64,000 nucleotides of DNA from Phymorhynchus buccinoides (taxonomy: Eukaryota; Mollusca; Gastropoda; Neogastropoda; Raphitomidae), in assembly GCA_017654935.2 (NCBI GenBank), contig CM065691.1, positions 26,992,587 to 27,056,586 of the forward strand. Reading direction: 5' to 3'. Shown one piece after another: positions 48,796-58,810 of this stretch (position 1 is its first letter; every line of letters begins with the position of its first letter). The position numbers were made by a program, and so were the translations under genes. The notes beneath the pieces are model-generated. The model had not been told where the DNA came from and searched no databases. It was given only the letters and a program-made list of their open reading frames with translations.

Positions 48796-49420
48796 TCAAC
48801 AATCTTTTTTTTTTAATGTGATTTTATTTTCAATCATTGAAATAATTGACTCTCAGATTAGGGAATAGGTATAGGTGCTCTCCCCTAGTTTTCGTCGATA
48901 AATTGCCACAAAAGTGGCCCTTTCGACTAACCCACAGAAACAGAAAGAAACAGAGTGATCAATCTTAATAAATTCTTATTCAATCAATGTGAATGGGTTG
49001 ATCATTCAAACTAGTGTGTAACAGAAACTCGGTGATAAAGTGATAGTGGAAACATGAGCGGAAGGTGGGGTATTTGTTATTAAATTAGCAACTTGCCTTT
49101 TAAAACTCGTCAAAAATGATCGAAACACAACAGGCACACTGGCTTCTATCTCACAACGAAAGCACGTGTGGCTGGTAAACTAGAGTTGTCGTCCGCTGAT
49201 ATCTGAATGTGTCTTTTTAGTGCAATTTGTCGATGTGTAAACAATAACTGAATAAGGCAAAATATTTACAACTACAAGACTAATCTTTCAGTTAGCAACT
49301 TTTTTTTAAAAAGACTTATAGTAACGCATGTAGATGAGGCAACAAAGATAGAAGATTAGCCTAGGGGGGAGAAGATAAAATCCCAATAGTATGAAATAAT
49401 TTACAGCATATGAATGAAAG
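48796..49420. other. intergenic DNA, no gene recognised
   Basis: AT-rich. Words near 49330-49420 (GCAACAAAGATAGAAGATTA, CAGCATATGAATGAAAG) repeat 44785-44865, showing that repeat L or its flank was copied here too. Confidence 0.45.
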
Positions 49421-49424
49421 CTCC

Positions 49425-50600
49425 ATAACTATGGGATTCGTCGTGAAATCAACAGGTGGATCACAGACTTCCTCAGAGACAGACGCCAGGCAGTGGTGGT
49501 AAATGGGGTCTCTTCCAGCTTTACTGATGTCCGCTCAGGAGTACCACAAGGCTCAGTCTTAGGACCCTGCCTTTTCTTCTTCTTCGTTTGATCTTCCACC
49601 TTCATTAGTGTACATTAATGATCTGCCTGAGAAGCTGATCATGACATGAATGGCACGGCTCTTAGCTGGTGATACTGCTGTCTACAAGGTTCATGACCAG
49701 CTACAGGATGACCTCCATCGACTCGCTGAGTGGGAGAAGAGCTGGGACATGGTTTTCCACCCTGGCAAGTGTAACACCTTGAGCGTATTAAGAAGCAGAA
49801 AGCCCCGGCAGCATCATTACATACAGCTGCATGGCCACAGCTTGCAAGCAGTCGATTCTCTATCAAGTACCTTGGAGTGACTCTGACAAAGGAGCTGAGC
49901 TGGAAGAAACACGTCGAGAACATCTGCGCGCAAGCCAACAAGACTCTACCGGCTTCCTGAGAAGAAATTTGAAAATCAGCTCCCAGACCATCAGGGAGTT
50001 GGCCTACAAGTCATTCGTCCGTCCGGTCCTAGAGTATGCATCATCAGTCTGGGACCCTCACCAACAACAGGACATCGACAGACTGGAGGCAGTCCAGCGG
50101 CGCGCAGCACGCTTCGTCCTCAGACGTTTTCGAAATACGTCCAGTGTCACTTCAACTGCTTGAACACTGAGCTTGGATGGTCATCACTGCAGCAGCGTCG
50201 ATTTTCCGCAAGGCTTGCGATGCTCTTCAAGCTGCAAGAAGAAGAGGTGTGCATGATTCTGCAACAAAAACTGATACCACCACCACGTCAGCGACGCACT
50301 CACCCACGGCAGCTCTCTCAGATCTTCTGTCGCACTCGATCAGTACCGACAAGCCAGCTTCCTCCCACGTACAATCCGGGACTGGAAGCTGTGCAGGCCA
50401 AGACCATCGACACCTTTGTGTCGATGGTTTCCAAATAGTTATCCAGCAACACTCCCCCCTCCCCCCTCCCCAATTCCCTCCACATCTATCCCTCCCCCTG
50501 TATTAAGGCGCTCTTCCGCAGATCCCCAATTTCTACAGTGACAGAATAGTCAAGTTTGACTGTGGTCACTTACAGGAAAGAAGGAAGGAAGAAAGAATGT
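49425..50600 (+). mobile_element. CR1/jockey-like reverse transcriptase remnant
   Basis: Broken frames in order: GIRREINRWITDFLRDRRQA, VRSGVPQGSVLGPCLF, then an inserted CTTCTTCTTCGTTTGATCTT word, INDLPEKL, LAEWEKSWDMVFHPGKCNTL, GVTLTKELSWKKHVENICA, RELAYKSFVRPVLEYASSVW, VQRRAARFVLRRF. The FADD box is mutated (LLAGDTAVY). 3'UTR ends GACTGTGGTCACTTACAGGA and (GGAA)n. Confidence 0.85.
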
Positions 50601-51170
50601 GGCAGGTAGAAACACTTATTTGGACATTCATCCGTGTTGGGAAATCTTGATTCAGTTTAGGTGGCTCGATCAGTAGTCTACAGTAGCCATGCAGTCCTCG
50701 ATCACGCTAAGGTCGGACATTAAGAAAAAAACAAAATACTACTAAAACAAAAACTAAAACAAAAAACAGGAGAAATTCGAACTACTGACTCGCTCTCAAC
50801 ACAAAACACAGGTGCGTACAAACACAAAATCTTGTAAAATATTTTATTTACAACTGATGTCGGAAAGCCAACAGCATTCTGGGGTTCCTCTAAGATCAGC
50901 AAAGAAAGCAGCTAAGACCAACGCGAATACCCTTGTGCGGCCACAACTAGAATATATTGCTCAACTGTATGGAACATGCATGGATCATAGATTAATGTAG
51001 TGTCCACTGGATGGAACCGTGACCCAGGACCTCTTCTTCTTCTATACCAATAATGTCCACCTGCCGTAACCAGCAATTACTGACATGTACTGGGGCTCAA
51101 AGAATTATGCAGCGCGGGGAAAACAAAAATAAAGATAGATTGATAAGAGGGCGTGCACAGAGACACGAGG
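50600..51170. other. intergenic DNA, possible retrotransposon scraps
   Basis: A short plus frame (NTLVRPQLEYIAQLYGT, 50920-50975) resembles the RT thumb motif LVRPxLEY. Otherwise nothing is recognised. Confidence 0.4.
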
Positions 51171-51780
51171 GGGGGGGGGGGGGGGGGGGGTGTGTGTTTT
51201 TTATTCAAGGAGCTTCAGCACCTTCGAGATGAAGGAGCTGAGCGTGGGTGACTGGACGGTATCTGGTGGTAGGGAGTTCCAGAATCAGTCCCGATGGTTC
51301 GGGGGAAGAAAGAGTTGTGGTTTTGTCTTCTGCTGCTGGGGGGCAGGGGTTTGAGGGCGCTGCATCTCACACATGCCAGTCCATTTGTGATCTTATAATA
51401 TATAGATCACGGATAGCCTGGAAGCGTGGTGGCTGTCGGACAGCGATGGCCATTGTAGCTGGTGGAGCATGGTGCTGACACTGGATGTATTTCTGTGCCT
51501 GTTTAGCACGTATCTTACCGCCCTGCGTTGGACCTTCTGTAGGTCAGAGATCTGCCTGTCGGTGTGCAGGTCCCATACTGCGCTTGCATATTCAATAATC
51601 CATGGGCATGACCATGGCTTTGTAGTCTAGCTCCTTGGTAGCCGTGGAGCACATGCACCTTCAGGTTTTTTCTTAAGAAGCCCGGAGCTCTGTAGGCTTT
51701 GGCGCAGGTAGCTGAGATGTAGGGATCTATGCAGCTCCCTGGACCCCGCGGACCCCACCCCCACCCCCTTACAAATTATT
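51168..51780 (-). mobile_element. CR1/jockey-like ORF2 C-terminus remnant
   Basis: The minus frame ends RDxFWNSLPPDTVQSPTLSS, FISKVLKLLE and a stop near 51208, the usual ORF2 ending. A poly-G tract (51171-51190) follows. Further upstream segments (51660-51860) are frame-broken. The right edge carries a CAGGGGCGGACC-type word, perhaps another element. Confidence 0.65.
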
Positions 51781-52182
51781 TGGTCCGCCCCTGATAATTG
51801 TTTGCTGGTGTCTCTGCAGCTGGTGTATTGGACCAACAACCCTTTCTTTGCCACTCTTCTCTTCCACTGAGACTGGCAGGCCTGGTGATTACGGATGATG
51901 GTTTGGGTTTGCTTCTCTGTTGATCACTTGGAGAACTGCTCCATTTTGCTGCCTACTTTGGAGAAAATCAGTGTCAGCCTTCTCATTTCTTGTGACCCCA
52001 TAACGATTGTTCCAGATGTATGGTGCTTGGAAACGAAAAGATATGTTTCAAACTGTTTTGTACTTGGACTGAGACAGGTTTGCAGAGAAGTTTTAGGTTG
52101 CTTGATCTTATTGTTATAATGTGCACTTTTCGTTCAATTTGGACACTAAAAGTACACCATATTATCATTATTATTATTATTA

Positions 52183-52398
52183 TAGGGGAAGACGGGGTAA
52201 AAAGCGCATGGGCGGGTAAGAAGCCCACCCCAATTATCATGAAATGAAGCAAATTTCAGTCTCATTTTGCCCATAAGACGAGCGTTAATATCTAGCATTC
52301 GTCTCATGGGCAAATTTGACTGAAATTTTCTTTATTTCATGAGATAATTGGGGTGGGCTTCTTACCCGCCCATGCGCTTTTTACCCCGTCTTCCCCTA
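52183..52398. mobile_element. very long foldback element, ~100-bp arms
   Basis: TAGGGGAAGACGGGGTAAAA at left and TTTTACCCCGTCTTCCCCTA at right. The arms stay complementary through GCGCATGGGCGGGTAAGAAG, CCCACCCCAATTAT and on to a short central loop (TTAATATC). 216 bp. It directly follows an (ATT)n run. Confidence 0.93.
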
Positions 52399-52399
52399 A

Positions 52400-52844
52400 G
52401 CACCAAATAAACCACCCCACATGGCCCTGTGGTTCCTTGGAGAGAGAAAGATTTCAATATATTATTTCCCTCCCACTAAGTCCTGTAACCCTCCATTCCT
52501 ATGCCCTTCCCACAGACGGGAAAGCACAGGGAAATCTGAAGCATTGAGGAGCCGCGCAGCCTGGGCTTATGGATTTCAGTGTCAATCAGCGAAATTGTGG
52601 TACAATTTTTCAGCGTGTGATCTTGCGCAGAGTAGAAGGAAGAGCCACAAGAGCGCGAACTCACAACTTGGTTGAATATCAGGGCAGATAACTAAACTAA
52701 TCCAAGAGACCGTGGTCATAAATAAGAACTCGCGGTCTCTTTGTGGCAACTGATAATTTATTCAGTCAAACAATGACCATGGTCTGAAACATAGGAAACA
52801 GAAAAGAACAATATTCATTATCATCTAAAAGTGATTTCTTTGTA

Positions 52845-52845
<1 letters not shown>
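52400..52845. other. intergenic DNA, no gene recognised
   Basis: A duplicated GAGACCGTGGTC / AACTCGCGGTCTCTTTG word is near 52705-52742. No coding signal. Confidence 0.4.
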
Positions 52846-53026
<181 letters not shown>

Positions 53027-53029
53027 ACA

Positions 53030-53640
53030 TCACGACATACTGAAATTATTATTTTTTATTATAGTTTATTTGTTTATTTTGTTTCTGTTGAAATGGGACT
53101 ATCTATCAGTGTTCATTCAAGCAACTATAGGCCGGAAGAAGAACCAACAAAGACAAAAACACAATATCGTTGGCAGAAGTGAAAACATAAAACATTAGAG
53201 ATATGCATACTATTTTACTTTTGACAGGATAGAGTTAAGTTGCGGCCGTATCGCCTTGGCGGAGTTTCAGGCTTTGCATGAGTTGGAAAGAGTTATCCCT
53301 GATTTGAAATATTCTCAAACGGAAAGAAAAAACTTTAATCATTGCGGCAGATTTGATTGGTCAAGAGTGTCGTCTGTTGTTTTCGACGCTTTCACGTGGT
53401 CGGCTTGACCTGTAAGTGTGATGCAACTTTGATTTTAATCTTCTTCTTCTTCTTCTTTCTCAATCTTATCAAGTTAATGTTACTTTTTAAAATTAGCAAC
53501 AGAAGAAAATGCGTTTTGTATGTCATACATACAAACTATCTGGGTACGACATGTCCACGTGGATCAGGCATGATCAGATCATCTGACAGATGATGATCAT
53601 CATGATGATCAGATTATCGGAATCTGATGCCATCAGTGAT
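53030..53640. other. intergenic DNA, no gene recognised
   Basis: Includes palindromic GATGATCATC clusters (53578-53620) and a TTCTTC run at 53440. No coding signal. Confidence 0.4.
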
Positions 53641-53880
53641 GGCTGATCAGGATACTTTCCTGCATTTATACAAGGGTTTAGTTAGACCGCATAGATAGAA
53701 TATGGTAATGTTATTTGGTATCCCAAATTGAAAAGACAATCAGCATTAATAAAGAAGGGCAACTAAATTAATTGATGGGTATAAATGCCTGAATCTTCCA
53801 AGTTTGAAAGCAAGAATAAGATTAAAACTAAAACTAGTAAAAGCAACAGAATTTTCAAACTATAAATTATGACATAGCAC
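53640..53880 (+). mobile_element. CR1-like ORF2 fragment
   Basis: Broken frames FLHLYKGLVRPH, RRATKLIDGYKCLNLPSLKA match the thumb/C-terminal region of the CR1-like ORF2 at 6290-6769. Confidence 0.65.
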
Positions 53881-54117
53881 TGATAAAATATTTATTGAAT
53901 ATGGCTGGTACCCACGTGTCGTCATATCCGGCCACAAGGAGCGTGCCATATTATGGGAGACCGCCATCTTAGTCAGTAACTTTGTTTGAAAAATGCCAGA
54001 TCGATGCTGTTTACACACAAATCTGACTAAGATGGCGACACTTCTGTTGGATGCGCACGCAGGTGGGGGGGAGCCATTGTAAAACTAACACAAGAAAATA
54101 TTCTTTTACTTACAGAT

Positions 54118-54895
54118 TCGTAAGATAAGTTCTATTCCGTATTCGCCACCTCCTTACCACTCAGGCAACACAAACTCTCGTCTGTTCTCTCGTCTTGTCT
54201 AGGCTAGACTATTGTAACTCTCTGTTATTTGGTTGCCCGCAGTCCTCAATCCAGAAACTTCAGAAAGTTCAGAACGCAGCTGCAAGATTGATTTTCAAAG
54301 CAAAAAAGACACAGCATATCACCCCGCTACTTCACACTCTTCACTGGCTTCCAATTTATGCTCGAATTCAGTACAAGGTCGCATGCCTCACCTTCAACTC
54401 TATTAATGGAACTGCCCCTCAGTATCTCACTGACATTGTACAAACCTACACTCCCACCCGACATCTCAGATCTTCCTCCGACTCATGCCTGCTCTCCACT
54501 CCCCGTATTAAAACTAAATCCTTCGGTGAATCTTCTTTCTCGTACTCTGCTCCCTCGGTCTGGAATAGCACCACACAGTGTTCGCAGTCTTTCAAAACTT
54601 CTCTGAAAACTCATCAAACCTCATACTCTCACCTCTAATCCACATAGTCCTTGATGATATTACCCTGCAGTATGTGTGTGTGCGAGAGAGATTAATACAT
54701 GCATTTTGTATGAACAGTCTCACTTATTTTTAATGTTTATATTCATTGATACTTGTCTTCATGTTGATTATTCTTGGCTTGGTGTTTATCTGTATGTTAG
54801 TGTTTAGGCCTTTGTCCAGCGCTTTGAGCACCCTGCAAAGGGAGTTAAGCGCTCTATAAATAACCATTATTATTATTATTATTACTAACGGCTAT
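54118..54895 (+). mobile_element. L2-like retrotransposon, 5'-truncated
   Basis: Open from 54195 to the stop at 54636-54638: SRLDYCNSLLFGCPQSSIQK, LHTLHWLPIYARIQYKVACL, PTRHLRSSSDSCLLSTPRIK, SYSAPSVWNST. A relative of 11342-12480. 3'UTR ends AGCGCTCTATAAATAACC and (ATT)n. Confidence 0.85.
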
Positions 54896-55309
54896 ATTAT
54901 TTTTGTCCCTATTCCTAATCCTAATCCTGTGTCAGGCTGTGTGGGATCCATACTGGTACCCATCCATACAGCAAACACTGAAACAGGACCTTTCCTTCAA
55001 GCAACCACAATCATTTGCTGATTATTCTGTCACTGTAAATTCAGGGGGATCTACGGAAAATATGCGCAAAATACTTTGGCCCTAATCTATAAGTAAGAAG
55101 AAGAGAGAGAAAGGGGGGGGGGGGGGGATAATGGGCAGATTACATATAAGATAATCACCACCACTCTATTCTACGTGACCCAACCAGTCAGGGACCGTTC
55201 AGCGGAACCCCAACATGATGCCGAATCAGACAGGAACCACCTAAGCTACTGAAGGGGAATGGGGGGAGGGTGAAGCGTTATGGTTATTGAGAGACAGTTG
55301 ACCTAGACA

Positions 55310-55445
55310 CAAAGGTGTCCAGAGTCTCTGCCTCAACAGCCTGATCGGAGAGGTCATTCCATGCTTTGATGGTTCGGGGTAGGAAGCTGGCCTGCCGGTA
55401 CTTTGTCTTACAGAAGATGAGGGCCAGCTGTTTGGCGTTCAGGTG
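55310..55445 (-). mobile_element. CR1/jockey-like ORF2 C-terminus fragment
   Basis: The minus strand reads CKTKYRQASFLPRTIKAWND, LSDQAVEAETLDTFVS, then a stop. The FLPRTI-WN motif is diagnostic. Confidence 0.72.
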
Positions 55446-55479
55446 CCGGAGTGAGTTTCTCTTTAAGTCTCTTCATTGA

Positions 55480-55995
55480 CACAAAATCTAAATCTGGAGG
55501 ACATAGATAGACAGACTGGAATGGACCCAGAGCCTCAGAGGCAGGCAGCATGCTTCATTGCAAAGGACTACAAGTCTAAGACCCCAGGCTGTGTGACAAA
55601 GATGCTTGCAGACTTAGGCATCCAAACGCTGGAAGAACGGTGCAGACAGTAGCGTCCAAACCTGCTGTACAAGATTGCTGAGGGCCAGATTCCAGCATTA
55701 CCACCCAAGGCCTTTTTAGTCCAGTCACCTCTGAGTCTGACTGCAGAAGGATCAAGCCAACACATTTCAAGGACTTTGAGTTTGATAGTGATAACATCAT
55801 GATCAGGCAGGCACTAAACAATTCTTGAGGCTTCAAAGTCAGACCAAGCCATACAGAACAGTATAAGAACTCATATTTTGTCAGGACAGTTGTGGAATGG
55901 AATCAGATGACTGACGCCTCCATCGAAGCAGGCCCCGCCAGCGCAGCATCATCAGCGCTGGGCGGTCCACCAGGGCCTGCACCAACTAAAAACTA
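55480..55995 (+). mobile_element. CR1/jockey-like ORF2 C-terminus, frame-broken
   Basis: LEDIDRQTGMDPEPQRQAAC, KTPGCVTKMLADLGIQTLEE, LLYKIAEGQIPALPPKAFL, then FVRTVVEWNQMTDASIEAGP and ALGGPPGPAPTKN before a stop. Normal motif order with stops and shifts. Confidence 0.78.
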
Positions 55996-56019
55996 AGTTA
56001 GGGGTTAGGGGCCATAGAC

Positions 56020-56205
56020 CTATAATGTGGCGGTACCATAGCCAATGAGGTTTAACCGAGGTGTGGTTACCGCTACACCTATCTATAGTTAAAAACTCGG
56101 GATTTTACTGGTGTTACCTCCAGGCATTGCAGCCAGTATTGTTCCCACCATCTTTGTATTTACAAAATGTCCCTGTGTCTATGACCGAGTGGACGTAAAA
56201 CATCA
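56020..56205 (+). mobile_element. repeat L, copy 2
   Basis: GGTACCATAGCCAATGAGGT, TTTAACCGAGG, GTATTGTTCCCACCATCTTT, as in 44585-44815. It follows directly on the ORF2 end at 55480-55995, which supports repeat L being the 3'UTR of that retrotransposon family. Confidence 0.7.
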
Positions 56206-56339
56206 TTTTCATCAGGGGCCATAGACCAGAGTAGTGGTAAATGAAGGGCAGGTGCTGTGCCGGTTGGGGTTTGTCCCCGGTGACCGCTACGGTAGCCGGA
56301 TTGGTCTTGCCTGGATAATATGAAAGAAAGGACTATGGC

Positions 56340-56640
56340 AAATAAAAAGACAGGCTGTCATTACCATCAAGACAGCAACTTTAACTCTTTCTGTGTCAGT
56401 ACCATCAAGACAAATTTTAATTTCCTTGTATCATGATTACCATCAAGACAGAAATTTGTAAAGCCTTAATCAAGTTAATGTCATTAACATCAAGACATTA
56501 ATTTCAAATCCTTTGTGTCATTACCATCAAGGCATCAATTTTAACTCTCAATGTGCTCTCCAAATCCGTTGTGTATATATATAGCCTTCATAGGCTCCTA
56601 CAACGTACTAAATCCAGATCCAGATCCAGATCCAGAACCT
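56340..56640. repeat. degenerate ATTACCATCAAGACA repeats
   Basis: TCATTACCATCAAGACA-type words recur five times with AATTTTAA-type spacers (56358-56535). Imperfect tandem array of about 50-60 bp units; a CCAGATCCAGAT run is at 56610. Confidence 0.6.
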
Positions 56641-56679
56641 TCACTGGCTTCAGCACAGAATGAGATTCTGAACAGGTCA

Positions 56680-57130
56680 GGTCAGGTCAAATAGGTAGGT
56701 AGATTAGGGCTATTTATAGGCCTTGCGTCCCTTTTACTTTTACTCGCGGTCTTGAATTTTTTTAAATTTCTGTTTTTATTAATTAAAGTGGTTTGCGTCT
56801 CCTTAAAATAAAGCTAATCAAAAAGTAATTTTTATTTTTTATTTTTTAGGAATGGCTTTGTTTATTCATCAAAACTTTTAGATTTTGTTTTCAAATTTGG
56901 GTTTTCGTCCAAAAGATTTTTGAGTTTGTTAATGTTTAATTTGTTAGGACATTAGGCCTCGCGGCCTCTTCATTGTCCTTTAATTTTTGTTTGAACTTTT
57001 TCACGGCTGAATGAAAGGTTTTTATATTTTGATTTTGGCAAATCTGTCTTTTATTTTTAGTCATGCTCATATTGCAGTCAGTCTTCAGCGAAGGCAAAGA
57101 GTACTCTAGGGACGAGTTCAAAGATAAGTG
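56680..57130 (-). mobile_element. CR1-like 3' end with (CAGGT)n tail
   Basis: CAGGTCAGGTCAGGTCAAAT tail, then a GGCC-rich hairpin region. A minus-strand C-terminal remnant follows (56936-57133). Confidence 0.6.
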
Positions 57131-57545
57131 CAAGATGGAGCCAGTAGACTGCCCTGTACTGGAATAAATTCAAATTTCTGAGGATGGAGTGAGACAACTG
57201 TCACAAAACACCCTCTGTCACAAGACAGTGGAATCAAATCAGGACCAATCAGTCCTTCAACATGATCTTTATCATGGCAGAATGGGAGGGAAAATGGAGG
57301 ATGAATTTCCACCCAGAGAAATGCCAATCCATGCATGTGGCAAGAAAGAAGAATGTGCAAGCCAGCAAGTATCACCTTCATGGCCAGACGCTGCAAACTG
57401 TGGAGGAAGCAAAATACCTGGGTGTCACAATATCAAAAGATCTTACCTGGGACACCCACATCACCAACATAACAAACAAGGCCAACAAAACCCTCAGTTT
57501 TCTCTGCAGAAACATGAAAGTAGGCTCTGTAGCTGTTAAGGAAAC
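57130..57545 (+). mobile_element. CR1/jockey-like RT fragment
   Basis: Open from 57262: EWEGKWRMNFHPEKCQSMHV, KYLGVTISKDLTWDTHITNI, TNKANKTLSFLCRNMKVGSV, VKETAYN. It matches the thumb region of 49700-49990. Truncated both ends. Confidence 0.8.
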
Positions 57546-57549
57546 AGCC

Positions 57550-58440
57550 TACAACTACAACTTGTACAACTACAAGGCTGGTTTTTTTGTGAGACTAAAA
57601 AGAGGTATAAAGAACATTATTGATTCATCAGATTCTACTAACTTGATTACCATACATGTTTATGTATACTTTTTGGTAGAGGCTGTTGTTATGAGTTCAT
57701 AACCTGCATACTCTAGGCTATGGTTACACCTGGGGCTTAGTCATGCGGCAAAATGTTTGCGCTTATGCATTGAAAAACTTCATAAAATGAACTCTAGCAT
57801 GTTCCTAACCATGTCCTTTTATCCAAACCTTGATATGTTAAATATACAAAATTTTGAAAATGGATTTGTTGACATAAATTATAAAATTCAAGTAGCAAGA
57901 GTTGTGATTGTAGGAAATAAAGTCACAGGGAAAAAAGTCACGGAAGAAAAATCACAAAAATTGACAGAAGAAAGTCACAGAAAACATCTTGCTACATTGT
58001 TACTCTCACTGTGGTTTCTTCTGCCTGGAATTGCCAAATTGATGGAGAGTAATTGTCCGACAAGGTTGTGGAACTTGTTACTCCAGTTTTCACAGAGGTT
58101 CAGTTCCTGTTCCAAGTGGATTGAAATCACCTTTATTGCTCTGGATCATATTCATGCTGCTACAAAAGTACAAATTGGATGTCTTATAGTTTACACCCCC
58201 CCACCCCCACTTCCCACCACTCAAATTTTCGCATTAAAAAGTTTAACTGAGAAGCAACATTCAGCCATACTCAGGAAAGGGATATATGGTTAGGATTACT
58301 TAGCCTAGGATAATTTTCATTCAACTAAAAAAGAAGCAGACTTTGATATTGAGTGCTGTAAGCATGAGGGTGGGGTGGGGTGGGGTGGGGTGGGGTGATG
58401 TATCTGAAGTTTATGCCAAATCATAGATTTATGTTTTCTT
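57550..58440. other. region upstream of PFAS, no gene recognised
   Basis: A 178-codon plus ORF (57757-58293) starts MRLCIEKLHKMNSSMFLTMS and has no domain I recognise. Its composition is ordinary for AT-rich DNA and it ends in a C-rich tract. A GGGGT pentamer run is at 58370-58396. The PFAS 5'UTR/promoter probably lies here but is not visible. Confidence 0.35.
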
Positions 58441-58502
58441 CCCACTATCCAGCAGACCCACTTCAGGAGACACTAAAAGTAAAAGGGTGAAAGTCTGAAA
58501 CC

Positions 58503-58653
58503 ATGCCGGAACTCACGCGTCTGTACCGCCAACCTGGGCTGACTGGCAACAGTTTGGAGAATGCTGTGACAAAAATTACATCAGTGCTGGGGAATGGTGC
58601 ATATGAGAGCCTTGGCACTGAGCTGTGCTTTTATGTGGAGACGGATGGCAAAG
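58503..58653 (+). CDS. PFAS: PFAS first coding exon
   Basis: ATG at 58503 in an AACCATGCC context. A probable acceptor (CACTATCCAG) ends at 58452, leaving 50 nt of 5'UTR. Donor CAAAG/GTTAGT; phase 1 out. Residues 1-50. Confidence 0.9.
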
Positions 58654-58685
58654 GTTAGTTGTTAGTAGACTTTAGAGAAGGAGGT

Positions 58686-58744
<59 letters not shown>

Positions 58745-58763
58745 ACTGTGTGTGTGTGTGTGA

Positions 58764-58810
<47 letters not shown>

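Noticed and set aside
57757..58293. 178-codon plus ORF upstream of PFAS
   Set aside because: No known motif, ends in a low-complexity C tract, and shows no splice links to PFAS; probably chance.
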